Assembly (NCBI GenBank): GCA_945901045.1
Contig: CAMDKK010000039.1
Span: 1 to 37,439 of the forward strand
Source: Limnohabitans sp. Rim8
GTDB lineage: Bacteria; Pseudomonadota; Gammaproteobacteria; Burkholderiales; Burkholderiaceae_C
Reading direction: 5' to 3'
DNA: 37,439 nt
Part shown: positions 9,471-17,953 of the stretch, piece by piece
Layout: each line of letters opens with the position of its first letter
Numbering within the stretch: position 1 is the first letter of the stretch
Made by a program: the position numbers and the translations under genes
The notes under the pieces: model-generated
Told to the model about the DNA's origin: nothing
Databases searched by the model: none
The model's input: only the letters and a program-made list of their open reading frames with translations

Positions 9471-9842
9471 ATGAATTTGCGTCGAATATCTGGGGTTTTG
9501 ATTCTGGCAGTGCTGCTCAAAGTGAGCGCGGCCTTAGCCTCTCCGACGCCTCACCATGGGCCGATTGCTGCCCCTTCCGCAGGTCATGCGCTTCCTGCGT
9601 GTGACGAACACCAAGCTCATCCCAGCGCTGAGACGCCGCCCAAGCTGGATGCAGTGGATACATCCACGGCATCCCAGTTGACTTGCTCGCCATGGGACGA
9701 CTGCCAAAATTGCTGCGCTGTGGGTCTGGGTATGAACCCGCCCCAGCTGGCGCACAAACTGCCCAGCGCAGCGCCAATGCGTGCATGGACAAACGGCACC
9801 AGTCTCAGCCCACGACCGGGCCTGCGCCCGCCCATTGCCTGA
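9471..9842 (+). CDS. Small secreted Cys/His-containing protein, possibly metal-related
   Basis: 123 residues with a clear signal peptide (MNLRRISGVLILAVLLKVSAALA). The mature part is Pro/Ala/His-rich and includes a cysteine cluster CSPWDDCQNCC in the middle, then a Pro/Arg-rich tail. I do not recognise a named family with confidence; the plan resembles small DUF2946-like exported proteins found beside copper genes. It begins two bases after hepT and 85 bases before a cupredoxin gene, so a copper role is a guess from context. Confidence 0.6.
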   Translation: MNLRRISGVLILAVLLKVSAALASPTPHHGPIAAPSAGHALPACDEHQAHPSAETPPKLDAVDTSTASQLTCSPWDDCQNCCAVGLGMNPPQLAHKLPSAAPMRAWTNGTSLSPRPGLRPPIA

Positions 9843-9927
9843 ACATTCACGGCCACAAGCCACTCAGTTCCTCATTAAATGAGGTTTCTTTGTTTTCGCG
9901 CCTACGTTGTGGGCGCATGGATTGTTT

Positions 9928-10911
9928 ATGACTTCATCTTTTTCACTTCAACACGGCGCCATGCTGCTGCGCTATACGGGCATCAGCTTTATTTCAGGCG
10001 CTGTGAATCACGGCTTTTTCAGTGGCGAACGCTCTTTGTGGACTGCTGCAATTGGCATGGTGCTCTTCGTTCTGGGCGCGGTTCTGGAGCACCGCTCGAC
10101 CGAACACTCCCCCAACCAACCCCAGTCAAGCCTGCTGCAAACCCTGGCCTTGGGCTCTTTATTGTCAATTGGCTTGGGCCTTTTCACCGGGGGGTTACAG
10201 CACTTTCCCGACGCGCCTGCACGCAGCAGTTGGGTCGTGCCTTTGGGATTTTTTGTATCGGTCTTGGCATTGGCGTTCAGCGCCCCGCGCGCATGGCAAC
10301 GCGCGGCCACGGTGTATGTGATCGTGCTGGGCGCGTGTGTGGCGGGCGGCAGTTGGAGCGCCTGGCAGTGGCTGGAGCGGCACCCTGAATGGGCGGCTAA
10401 CGGGCACAGCCACGATGAAAGCACAGCCCCTGCCGACAAGGCTCATGACGGCCATGATCCAAGCCACTTACCCAGCCCCTTAGTGGCCCAGGTGGTAAGC
10501 CGCAGCTTGGCGCTGCGCATGGACGACCAGATGCGCTTCACGCCATCGCAGATCGACGTGCAAGTGGGAGAAACGGTGCGCTTTGTGGTTCATAACGCGG
10601 GTCAGACCACCCACGAAATGGTGTTGGGCACGGAAGAAGAGATTCGCCTGCATGCCAAGGCCATGCAGCAAGGTGCTGGGCACGCGCCTGGCCACAGCCA
10701 CGGCAGCGGCGCAGCCATCACGTTGGCCGCAGGCCAGAAGGGGGAATTGGTGGTGAGCTTTGCCCAAGCCCAGAAGTTGCAAATGGCTTGTTTAATTCCG
10801 GGGCACTACGAGGCGGGCATGCGCGGCGCGGTCACGGTCAGTATTGCGAATGCTGTGAATGCTGCAACGCCAAAGCCTGCACACGTTGGGCACGGATCAC
10901 ACGCTCACTGA
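9928..10911 (+). CDS. Membrane-anchored cupredoxin (fusion of multi-pass domain and blue-copper domain)
   Basis: 327 residues from the ATG at 9928. About five hydrophobic segments fill residues 12-147, followed by a His/Asp-rich linker (GHSHDES, AHDGHDPSH) and a cupredoxin domain at about 190-307. The likely type 1 copper ligands are all present: H229 in THEM, C288 in MACL, H293 in PGHY and M298 in EAGM. A second His-rich insert (HAPGHSHGS) interrupts the domain and the C-terminus ends HVGHGSHAH. The cupredoxin part resembles CopI-type periplasmic copper-tolerance proteins; the N-terminal membrane domain is of unknown function. A TTG at 9907 would extend it by seven residues. Likely role: copper binding or tolerance at the cell envelope. 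Confidence 0.75.
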   Translation: MTSSFSLQHGAMLLRYTGISFISGAVNHGFFSGERSLWTAAIGMVLFVLGAVLEHRSTEHSPNQPQSSLLQTLALGSLLSIGLGLFTGGLQHFPDAPARSSWVVPLGFFVSVLALAFSAPRAWQRAATVYVIVLGACVAGGSWSAWQWLERHPEWAANGHSHDESTAPADKAHDGHDPSHLPSPLVAQVVSRSLALRMDDQMRFTPSQIDVQVGETVRFVVHNAGQTTHEMVLGTEEEIRLHAKAMQQGAGHAPGHSHGSGAAITLAAGQKGELVVSFAQAQKLQMACLIPGHYEAGMRGAVTVSIANAVNAATPKPAHVGHGSHAH

Positions 10912-10935
10912 AGGGGGGCTGTGGTCAAAAGATAC

Positions 10936-10956
10936 CCGCATCACGGTCAGATGCGG
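10936..10956. terminator. Probable bidirectional terminator between cupredoxin and J-domain genes
   Basis: A perfect 7-bp stem, CCGCATC with GATGCGG around a 7-base loop, lies between two convergent genes. On the minus strand it is followed by TATCTTTT, a weak T tract; on the plus strand there is none, so it probably serves the J-domain gene mainly. Confidence 0.5.
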
Positions 10957-10962
10957 CCCTGC

Positions 10963-11304
10963 TCACACATAGGCGTGCAGGCGACCACGCTGATCGTAAG
11001 TGGTCAAATATGGCTGCACGGGTCGCCTTGCCTGATAGAGCGCGTTGACGTTGCGATGGAGTGACTCAAAAGGAGCTTGTGGTTCTAAGCGGCTGAGGTC
11101 GTAAGCACGGCGGCTGTCTGCCTGGCTCAACACGCTGTAGGCGCGGTTGAGGCGAACCATTTTGTCTTCGGACGCCTGGCTGACGCAGGTTTGGCGGTCA
11201 GGGTGGTACCTCTGGGCCAAGACGCGGTAGGCAGCCCGAATGACTTCGGGTTCTGCCTGCGGCGTGACGCCGAGTTCGCTGTAGTGGTCCATGAAATGTT
11301 GCAT
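10963..11304 (-). CDS. Orphan J-domain protein (DnaJ-like co-chaperone)
   Basis: 113 residues. The first 75 or so form a J-domain (DHYSELGV start, HPD at 34-36, then the helix-III/IV region KMVRLNRAYSVLSQADSRRAYD). The zinc-finger and C-terminal substrate-binding regions of full DnaJ are absent; the tail is short and basic. Such proteins stimulate DnaK on specific clients; the client here is unknown. ATG codons at 11304 and 11292 are both possible. The gene stands alone, convergent with the cupredoxin gene. Confidence 0.8.
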   Translation of the reverse strand: MQHFMDHYSELGVTPQAEPEVIRAAYRVLAQRYHPDRQTCVSQASEDKMVRLNRAYSVLSQADSRRAYDLSRLEPQAPFESLHRNVNALYQARRPVQPYLTTYDQRGRLHAYV

Positions 11305-11324
11305 GGACGAATTATTGAATAAGA

Positions 11325-11362
11325 ATACATTTAAACTACTAAATAAACAAAATGAAATGTAT
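11325..11362. repeat. AT-rich inverted repeat between pgi and the J-domain gene
   Basis: ATACATTT (11325-11332) and AAATGTAT (11355-11362) form perfect 8-base arms 22 bases apart, just upstream of the J-domain gene on the minus strand. It could be an operator of that gene. The remainder of this 119-base gap shows nothing recognisable. Confidence 0.35.
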
Positions 11363-11423
11363 CAAACTGTTAATCCAATCCCAAGCCGCCTCTCATCACA
11401 CAACCCACGCTGACGAGGGCCAC

Positions 11424-12962
11424 TCAAACCCTGCACACGCGCTGCAACAGGGCCGCCGTTGAGCTGTCCAGCCCCGCCACCACACCCGACACGATCCGGG
11501 CATGGATGTCTTTGGCCAGAACCTTGCCCAGTTCCACGCCCCACTGGTCAAAGCTGTTGATGCCCCAAACCGAACCGCTGACAAAAACGCGGTGCTCTTG
11601 CAAGGCAATCAAGGCGCCTAAACTGGCTGGCGTGAGTTCATCCAGCAGCAAGAAAGTGCTGGGTCGGTTGCCCGTGAAATGGCGGTGCCCGCCAGCGTCG
11701 TCCTTGCCCATCATCAAGGCTTGCGCTTGGGCAATCACATTGGCCAAGAGCAATTCGTGGTGGTCCTTCAGCTTGTGTGTGGGGGTTTTTACAGCAATGA
11801 ACTCCATCGGCACGATGTCGCTGCCTTGGTGCAGCATCTGAAAATACGCATGCTGGCCATTTGTGCCCGGCTCGCCCCACAACACCGGTGAGGTGCCGTA
11901 GGTGAGCGCCTGGCCGTGGCTGTCTACGCGCTTGCCGTTACTCTCCATCTCCAGTTGCTGCAAGTACGCCGGCAAACGGCGTAAAGCGCTGTGGTACGGG
12001 GCAATGCTGCGGCTGGTGAAGTGCAAAAAGTTGCGGTACCACACGTCCAGCAAGCCCAAGCGCACCGGCAAGTTTTGCGCCAATTGCGCAGTTTGGAAAT
12101 GCTGGTCCATGGTGTGCGCCCCGGCCAACAAGTCTTTGAACCCGGCCGCGCCAATGGCGATGGCCAGCGGCAAACCAATGGCCGACCACAGGGAGTATCG
12201 CCCACCCACCCAATCCCAAAACCCAAAGGTGGTGCCGATGCCGAACTCGGCCGCAGCCGCCACGTTGGTGGTCAGTGCCGCAAAATGCCGTGCCTGATCA
12301 TGGCCGCCTTGCGCTTTGAACCACTGCAAGGCCGAATGGGCGTTGGTCATGGTCTCGACAGTGGTAAAGGTTTTGGAGGCGATCAAAAACAAAGTGCTTT
12401 CGGCCTTCAAACCCCTGAGGACGCCGGCCAGTTCATGGCCATCCACATTCGAGATAAAGTGAAAGCGTTTGCCCGGCAACGCAAAATCTTGCAGCGCCAA
12501 CACCGCCATTTGCGGGCCCAGATCCGAGCCGCCAATGCCAATATTCACCACGTCGGTGATCTGCGCATCGGCGCGCACCTGCTCGGCGTAAGCCAGCATC
12601 GCATTCAGGGTGTCGTGCACTTGGGCCAAAGGCGCGGCGAGGGGTCCGTTCAAGCTGCCCGCCGGATGACGCAGCAGCCAATGCATCACCGCGCGGTCTT
12701 CGCTCACATTGATGTGCTCGCCGCAGAACATCGCATCGCGGTGCGCCTCCAGACCCGTCTGCTGCGCCAGCTGCAGCAGCAGCGCTTCGGTCGCCGCATC
12801 CACGTGGTTTTTGGACAGGTCGGCAAACACATAAGGCGCGGACTGGCTCAGAGACTCGGCACGACCCGCATCCGCAGCAAACGCGGTACGCAAGTCAAAG
12901 CCTTGAAAAGCTTGCGCGTGATGTTGCAGGTTCTTCCAAGCAGTGGTCTGGTCACATCGCAT
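11424..12962 (-). CDS. pgi: Glucose-6-phosphate isomerase
   Basis: Cytoplasmic enzyme interconverting glucose 6-phosphate and fructose 6-phosphate. The 512 residues carry family hallmarks: NIGIGGSDLGPQM, IASKTFTTVETMTNA, FWDWVGGRYSLWSAIG, the segment GEPGTNGQHAYFQMLHQG with the catalytic His region, and the C-terminal signature around GSVWGINSFDQWGVELGK. It is a little shorter than the E. coli enzyme. It lies downstream of tal on the same strand, separated by 164 bases of REP-like repeats, so the two may share transcripts. With zwf nearby it lets carbon cycle around the hexose phosphates. Confidence 0.98.
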   Translation of the reverse strand: MRCDQTTAWKNLQHHAQAFQGFDLRTAFAADAGRAESLSQSAPYVFADLSKNHVDAATEALLLQLAQQTGLEAHRDAMFCGEHINVSEDRAVMHWLLRHPAGSLNGPLAAPLAQVHDTLNAMLAYAEQVRADAQITDVVNIGIGGSDLGPQMAVLALQDFALPGKRFHFISNVDGHELAGVLRGLKAESTLFLIASKTFTTVETMTNAHSALQWFKAQGGHDQARHFAALTTNVAAAAEFGIGTTFGFWDWVGGRYSLWSAIGLPLAIAIGAAGFKDLLAGAHTMDQHFQTAQLAQNLPVRLGLLDVWYRNFLHFTSRSIAPYHSALRRLPAYLQQLEMESNGKRVDSHGQALTYGTSPVLWGEPGTNGQHAYFQMLHQGSDIVPMEFIAVKTPTHKLKDHHELLLANVIAQAQALMMGKDDAGGHRHFTGNRPSTFLLLDELTPASLGALIALQEHRVFVSGSVWGINSFDQWGVELGKVLAKDIHARIVSGVVAGLDSSTAALLQRVCRV

Positions 12963-12983
12963 GGTGTTTTCTTTCTATAGAGG

Positions 12984-13122
12984 GATCGCTTGTAGGCAAG
13001 CATCTCCTACGGGACGTAGCATAGATCGCTTGCAGGCAAGCGCCTACGGAGACTCAACAGGGATCGCTTGCAGGCAAGCGCCTAAGGGGGTTTGGAGGCT
13101 ACTTTGGAGCCAGCCTGCTGGC
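12984..13122. repeat. Cluster of REP-like palindromic elements between pgi and tal
   Basis: Three copies of a unit close to GATCGCTTGCAGGCAAGC followed by GCCTA(C) begin at about 12984, 13024 and 13062, spaced 38-40 bases apart. Each contains the self-complementary core GCTTGCAGGCAAGC (TGTAGG in the first, diverged, copy). A fourth element in the opposite sense, GGAGCCAGCCTGCTGGCGAT (13107-13126), shares the REP-style GGAGC head and GCGAT tail. They lie in the only long spacer between tal and pgi. Possible roles are mRNA stabilisation or attenuation of pgi relative to tal. Confidence 0.75.
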
Positions 13123-13126
13123 GATT

Positions 13127-14074
13127 TCAGGCTTTCTGCATCAAGACTTCGAGTTTGACGGCGTCGGCACAAAAGGCGCGAATGCCTTCGGACAATTTTT
13201 CGGTGGCCATCGCGTCTTCGTTGAGTGCCAGACGGAAAGACGCTTCGTTGTAAGCCACGGCCGGTAAATCCAAGGCCTGTGCAGTTTGGGCGTCCAAGGC
13301 GGGCCCCAAGGGCGTCTCGGTGGCAGCCAGTTGCGCCAGCAAATCGGGGCTGATGGTCAACAAATCACAGCCTGCCAGTGCGGTGATCTGCCCGACATTG
13401 CGAAACGAAGCACCCATGACTTCGGTGGTGATGCCGTGTTTTTTATAGTGGTTGAAAATCGCACGCACCGAACACACGCCCGGATCGTTGGCGCCCGATT
13501 GCGCCGACTCGTCCCAAGCAGCCCCTGCGCTCTTTTTGTGCCAGTCATAAATGCGGCCGACAAAAGGCGAGATCAACTGCACCTGGGCTTGACCACAGGC
13601 CACCGCTTGGCAAAAAGCAAACAACAAGGTCAGATTGGTGTGGATGCCTTCGCGCTCCAACTCGGCTGCGGCTTGAATGCCTTCCCAAGTCGCCGCAATT
13701 TTGATCAATACCCGATCACGGGCGATGCCCTGGGCTGCATACAGCGAGATGAGGCGCCTTGCGCGTGCCGTGCTCGCAGCCGTATCAAAACTCAAACGGG
13801 CGTCGACTTCAGTCGACACGCGACCCGGAATGGTCTTGAGAATTTCACACCCAAAACGCACCAGCAAGTGGTCCATCACCACGTCCAGCGGCTCACCACG
13901 GTGCTCGGCAACGGCTTGCGTGAGCAAGGGCAGGTATTCTGGTTTTTGTACCGCTTTCAAGATCAAGGACGGGTTGGTCGTTGCATCTTGCGGCTGGAAT
14001 TGGGCCAGTTGTTTGAAATCACCGGTATCGGCCACCACGGTGGTGAATTGTTTGAGCGCGTCGAGTTGGTTCAT
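13127..14074 (-). CDS. tal: Transaldolase
   Basis: Pentose-phosphate pathway enzyme moving a dihydroxyacetone unit between sugar phosphates. 315 residues from the ATG at 14074, the normal length for class I transaldolase; the longer open frame to 14128 is spacer. Motifs include [12 protein letters not shown] (30-41), the Schiff-base lysine K125 in [13 protein letters not shown], and [12 protein letters not shown]. It is divergent from zwf across an 83-base region, forming one sugar-phosphate locus with zwf, hexR and pgi. Shared HexR control is plausible. Confidence 0.97.
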   Translation of the reverse strand: MNQLDALKQFTTVVADTGDFKQLAQFQPQDATTNPSLILKAVQKPEYLPLLTQAVAEHRGEPLDVVMDHLLVRFGCEILKTIPGRVSTEVDARLSFDTAASTARARRLISLYAAQGIARDRVLIKIAATWEGIQAAAELEREGIHTNLTLLFAFCQAVACGQAQVQLISPFVGRIYDWHKKSAGAAWDESAQSGANDPGVCSVRAIFNHYKKHGITTEVMGASFRNVGQITALAGCDLLTISPDLLAQLAATETPLGPALDAQTAQALDLPAVAYNEASFRLALNEDAMATEKLSEGIRAFCADAVKLEVLMQKA

Positions 14075-14116
14075 GCGTATTTTCCGAATTAACACTTGAA
14101 TTATCAATGAAACAAA

Positions 14117-14146
14117 GTTACATTTCAAATGAAATTTCTATGTAAC
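14117..14146. promoter_or_regulatory. Inverted repeats in the tal-zwf divergent promoter, candidate HexR operator
   Basis: GTTACAT (14117-14123) pairs with ATGTAAC (14140-14146). Nested inside is ATTTCA-AA-TGAAAT (14122-14135). Both dyads lie in the 83 bases between two divergently transcribed sugar genes, and hexR is encoded immediately after zwf. HexR operators in other proteobacteria are AT-rich palindromes with TGTA/TACA ends, which the outer repeat resembles. The assignment to HexR is inference. Confidence 0.55.
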
Positions 14147-14157
14147 TAAAGAACAAA

Positions 14158-15621
14158 ATGGCTTTTGACCTCGTTTTTTTTGGCGGTACAGGCGACCTCG
14201 TTTGGCGCAAACTCATGCCCGCCCTGTTTCAAGCTTACCGACATGACACCCTTCCTGAAGGGGGTCGCATCATTGGCGTGGGCCGCGACGACCTGAGCGA
14301 CGAACAGTACCGTCAGCAAATTCAAATGCGTTTCGAACAGGTCGACGGTGCCAAACGCCCCAACAGTGAAGAGTTTGCCCGCTTTGCCAGCCTGCTGTGC
14401 TACGTGCGCATGGACCTGACCAACCCCGAAGCCTACGCCAAGCTGAAAACACGCTTGTCCGAGCGTGAAGCCAACAGCGTGGTGATGTACCTGTCCACCG
14501 CGCCCAGCCTGTTCACCACCGTGTGCGAGCAACTCGCCGCCAGCGGTCTGAACACGCCTCAAACACGCATTGTGCTGGAAAAACCACTGGGACACGACTT
14601 GGCCTCCAATCGTGCCATCAATGAGGCGGTGGGCAAAGTGTTCAAAGAGCAACAAATTTTTCGCATCGACCATTACCTGGGCAAACCTGCGGTGCAAAAC
14701 CTGTTTGCCATGCGTTTTGGCAATGCCTTGTTCGAGCCCTTGTGGCGGCGTGAGCACATTGCCAACATCCAAATCACCATGTCCGAAGAACTGGGCGTGG
14801 AAAAACGCGGTGCCTTTTATGAAACCACTGGCGCACTGCGCGACATGGTGCAAAACCACGCCTTGCAACTGCTGTGCGCCATCGCCATGGAGCCGCCCAT
14901 CAATGCCCATGCGGATGCCATACGCGATGAAAAGCTCAAGGTGCTGCGCTCTCTCAAACGCTGGACCCCTGAAACCTTGAATCAGCACGTCATCCGCGGC
15001 CAGTATGCACCGGGCATCATCGATGGCAAACCCGTGCCCGCTTACTGCGAAGAGGCAGGCGTCCATCCTGACAGCAGCACCGAAACATTTGTCGCCCTGC
15101 GCACAGAAATCGCCAACTGGCGTTGGGCCGGCGTGCCTTTTTACATCCGCACTGGCAAGCGCATGGCGTCCCACGAGGCGCACATTCACATCAATTTCCG
15201 CAGCACTCCGCATGAGATTTTCAAAAACCCGGCCGGTCAGTTCAACACCTTGGTGATTCACCTGCAACCCAAAGATGGACTGGAATTGCATTTGTTTGCA
15301 CAAGACCAAAGTAAGCGCAACCAAGCAGGCAGCAACAACGCCTTGAGCCCGGTTCACTTGGACTTGGACTTTGACAAACGATTTGGCAGCCAGCGCGTAG
15401 GTGCTTACGAGCGCTTGTTATTGGATGTATTGGGCGGCCGCCTGAATCTGTTTGTACGAAGCGATGAACAAGAAGAGGCCTGGCGCTGGGTTGAGCCCAT
15501 CTTGCACCATTGGCGCTTTGACGCCCTAGGTCCACGCCCTTATGGCGCAGGCACTTGGGGCCCGAGCGCGGCCAGTGCAATGATTGCGCGTGACGGCTTT
15601 TGCTGGAGCGAAGAAACCTGA
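14158..15621 (+). CDS. zwf: Glucose-6-phosphate 1-dehydrogenase
   Basis: Oxidises glucose 6-phosphate to 6-phosphogluconolactone with NADP+ (or NAD+), feeding the pentose-phosphate or Entner-Doudoroff routes. 487 residues, the usual length. Visible motifs are the dinucleotide-binding FFGGTGDL (7-14), EKPLG (141-145) and the active-site signature RIDHYLGK (169-176). The start at 14158 has only a weak RBS (AAAGAAC). It is followed 18 bases later by hexR, so repressor and enzyme are cotranscribed. Confidence 0.98.
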   Translation: MAFDLVFFGGTGDLVWRKLMPALFQAYRHDTLPEGGRIIGVGRDDLSDEQYRQQIQMRFEQVDGAKRPNSEEFARFASLLCYVRMDLTNPEAYAKLKTRLSEREANSVVMYLSTAPSLFTTVCEQLAASGLNTPQTRIVLEKPLGHDLASNRAINEAVGKVFKEQQIFRIDHYLGKPAVQNLFAMRFGNALFEPLWRREHIANIQITMSEELGVEKRGAFYETTGALRDMVQNHALQLLCAIAMEPPINAHADAIRDEKLKVLRSLKRWTPETLNQHVIRGQYAPGIIDGKPVPAYCEEAGVHPDSSTETFVALRTEIANWRWAGVPFYIRTGKRMASHEAHIHINFRSTPHEIFKNPAGQFNTLVIHLQPKDGLELHLFAQDQSKRNQAGSNNALSPVHLDLDFDKRFGSQRVGAYERLLLDVLGGRLNLFVRSDEQEEAWRWVEPILHHWRFDALGPRPYGAGTWGPSAASAMIARDGFCWSEET

Positions 15622-15639
15622 TTTTTTAGGAAACACGAC

Positions 15640-16485
15640 ATGCTAGAACGTATCAAAGCCTCCCTGCCCTCTTTGGCGCCGGCCGAGCAACGTGTGGGCA
15701 AGCTCGTTTTGGAAGATCCCCGTGCCTTTGCCAAGTTGCCTGTGACAGAACTGGCCCACCGCGCAAACGTGAGTAAACCCACGGTGGTGCGCTTTTGCCG
15801 CAGCGTGGGTTACGACGGCTTGTCAGACTTCAAACTCAAGTTGGCGGGCAGCGTCAGCGAGGGCGTGCCCTTTATTCACCGCAGTGTGGATGTGGATGAC
15901 AAAACCAGTGACGTCGCTGTCAAGGTAATCGACAACACCGTGGCGGCCTTTTTGAAGTACCGCAACGACGCCAGTTTTTTTGCCCTCGATCGCGCAGCGA
16001 CTGCGCTGGCCGAGACCCATGGCCATGGCCGCCGGATCGAGTTCTACGGCGTCGGCAACTCCGGCATCGTGGCGCAAGACGCACAGCACAAATTTTTCAG
16101 ATTGGGTCTGAACACCATTGCCTACAGCGACGGGCACATGCAAGTCATGAGCGCATCGATGTTGCAACCCGGCGATTGTGTGGTGATCATTTCCAACTCC
16201 GGGCGCACGCGTGATTTGATGGACGCCTGCGACATTGCACGCAAGCAGGGCGCCACCACCTTGGTCATCACCTGCAGCGGCTCACCCTTGGCCAGTGCCG
16301 GACACATTCACCTGAGCGCCGACCACCCCGAGGGTTATGACAAATACAGCCCCATGGTCTCGCGCCTGTTGCACCTGCTGATCATCGACATTCTGGCCAC
16401 CACCGTGGCGCTGCGCATGGGCGAGCGTTTGCAACCCCTGCTGCGCGAAATGAAAAATAATTTGCGCAGCAAGCGCTACACCTGA
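15640..16485 (+). CDS. hexR: RpiR/HexR-family transcriptional regulator
   Basis: 281 residues: an N-terminal RpiR-type helix-turn-helix (about 1-78, with TELAHRANVSKPTVVRFCRSVGY) and a C-terminal SIS sugar-phosphate-binding domain (about 125-260, with EFYGVGNSG and ISNSGRTRDLM). HexR regulates zwf, edd-eda and related genes and in known cases senses 2-keto-3-deoxy-6-phosphogluconate. Its position after zwf and the dyads in the tal-zwf spacer support this. RBS AGGA lies 8 bases upstream. No convincing terminator follows in the 214 bases before hipA. Confidence 0.9.
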   Translation: MLERIKASLPSLAPAEQRVGKLVLEDPRAFAKLPVTELAHRANVSKPTVVRFCRSVGYDGLSDFKLKLAGSVSEGVPFIHRSVDVDDKTSDVAVKVIDNTVAAFLKYRNDASFFALDRAATALAETHGHGRRIEFYGVGNSGIVAQDAQHKFFRLGLNTIAYSDGHMQVMSASMLQPGDCVVIISNSGRTRDLMDACDIARKQGATTLVITCSGSPLASAGHIHLSADHPEGYDKYSPMVSRLLHLLIIDILATTVALRMGERLQPLLREMKNNLRSKRYT

Positions 16486-16699
16486 AAAACCAATCATTTG
16501 AGACTGCGTCTGCTTTGCAGCATTCTGACGTTCATCTCACCATCAAGTGAAGATGCGTAAAATTTTTCGATCATCTGCACTGACCTCACGAACCGCCTAG
16601 TGCAGACCCGCATGCTAGGTGGTCTGGCAGGGGTGCATTCATGGTGACTGCCCCCTATGCCGATTGTGACCCCGTGCGGCGTCGCTTTGCGAGGCGTTT

Positions 16700-17953
16700 T
16701 CAATGCATCAACTGATCTCGTTGCCGCGCAATGGTCTGGAGAAGCTGTTGCCGTGTTGTCGCGCGCAGGTCAAAACCACGGGCGCTGTCTGGCCAAAGGT
16801 CAACGGCTTGCAGCATCTCGTCGACGCGCCGACTGGCCCATCGGCTATCGAGTCCGCCTTGCTGGGCCAGCATCACCCAGTGCTGACGACGAATGGTTTT
16901 GCCTTCGCCGCACAAGTCCATTTGGTGCTCGCCGCACAAGTCCATTTGGTGCTCGCCGCCAGGGCCTTCGCTGAAGGTGAGGTCGAAACACGGGGCCAGG
17001 TGCCATTGCCTTTGGGCGTCGAGTCGGTAGGCAAAGTTTTTAGGATGGTCATCACGGTTGTGAGTCAGCACATTGAATACGGCACGCTCAAAGGCCTTTT
17101 GAACTTCTCGTTCATCTTGCGTGATCAGGCGTGTGGCGCGCAGCAGCGTGGTGTAGTCCACTGCTGAGGGGATTCTGAAATCGGCATGCAGCAAACCAGC
17201 GAGTGAGTGAACCGGTACCCGCAAAGGGCCTGACACATCAAAACGCGCAATCCCAAAGGCGGCCGCGTGTGGCCCCAGATCAAAATAATGTGTCTCAGGT
17301 ACTTCCAGGCCACACATTTGGGCCCATTGGGCGTAAATAGCCTCGATAGCGCAGACTTCTGGGCTCTCACCAGGTGCCTGAAACTTCACTAACCAGGCCG
17401 ACCCCGCTTCAAAAGGGGCGCTGCTGATGCGTGCAGTGGCTTTATCGTAATAAACCAAGACCTTGGGCCGAGCTCCTTGGGGGGATCCGCCCAGCAAAGC
17501 CATTTGGAGCAAGGCTTCAGATTCTTGACCCGAATAAATCAATGCGGATTGGTGCGCTAATTCATGCAGATCTATGGATTCTGCAAGCGAGTCCTGTTGC
17601 GTGGCCGGCTCGAAGGTGAGTGCCCCCATACCCCGTTGCCCGATGAAACTGAGACGATCAAGTGGTGAACATTGCGCAGGGTTGACACCCTGTTTGCGAA
17701 AAAGTCGGTCCATCAGCAGCATGCCCCAGCCATCGGGTAAAGCGTCGGCGATGAGCCCGGGTAGACGCAATAGATGTGCGGGGAATCCGCCAAATGCCGC
17801 TCGCTGAAGCGGCAGATGACGCGGCGACAATTCAAGGCCTTGCGCCAACGCAGCATCAGAATATTCAAATAACAAGCTTTGGCCATCGTCCGCCAAGGTG
17901 CCCAAAGGCCAATCCTCACCCCATCCCTTGTAGTGAACCCGTACTTTTTTCAT
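16700..17953 (-). CDS. hipA: HipA-family serine/threonine kinase toxin with internal duplication
   Basis: 417 residues. The C-terminal kinase core has HNRDDHPKNF (298-307), containing the catalytic Asp and metal-binding Asn, and PCFDLT (321-326) with the second acidic residue D324. The Gly-rich stretch LLGGSPQGARPK (153-164) corresponds to the P-loop-like region. HipA kinases arrest growth by phosphorylating tRNA synthetases or other clients; this one's target is unknown. A 24-base exact-type duplication gives GEHQMDLC twice (333-348), in a surface-loop region after the DFD-like motif. The start overlaps hipB by four bases (ATGA). Confidence 0.9.
   Translation of the reverse strand: MKKVRVHYKGWGEDWPLGTLADDGQSLLFEYSDAALAQGLELSPRHLPLQRAAFGGFPAHLLRLPGLIADALPDGWGMLLMDRLFRKQGVNPAQCSPLDRLSFIGQRGMGALTFEPATQQDSLAESIDLHELAHQSALIYSGQESEALLQMALLGGSPQGARPKVLVYYDKATARISSAPFEAGSAWLVKFQAPGESPEVCAIEAIYAQWAQMCGLEVPETHYFDLGPHAAAFGIARFDVSGPLRVPVHSLAGLLHADFRIPSAVDYTTLLRATRLITQDEREVQKAFERAVFNVLTHNRDDHPKNFAYRLDAQRQWHLAPCFDLTFSEGPGGEHQMDLCGEHQMDLCGEGKTIRRQHWVMLAQQGGLDSRWASRRVDEMLQAVDLWPDSARGFDLRATTRQQLLQTIARQRDQLMH
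16907..16954. repeat. 24-bp direct tandem duplication inside hipA
   Basis: Two adjacent 24-base units (16907-16930 and 16931-16954) are identical base for base and each encodes GEHQMDLC on the minus strand. The duplication is in frame and keeps the gene open. Perfect identity suggests a recent event. Confidence 0.95.

Noticed and set aside
14146-15357. Minus-strand open frame of 403 codons opposite zwf
   Set aside because: Antisense shadow of a strongly conserved gene; composition is His/Gln/Gly/Val-heavy and no family is visible.
16670-16699. Terminator between hexR and hipA near GCGTCGCTTTGCGAGGCG
   Set aside because: The stem has a mismatch close to the base and only a short T run; not strong enough to call.
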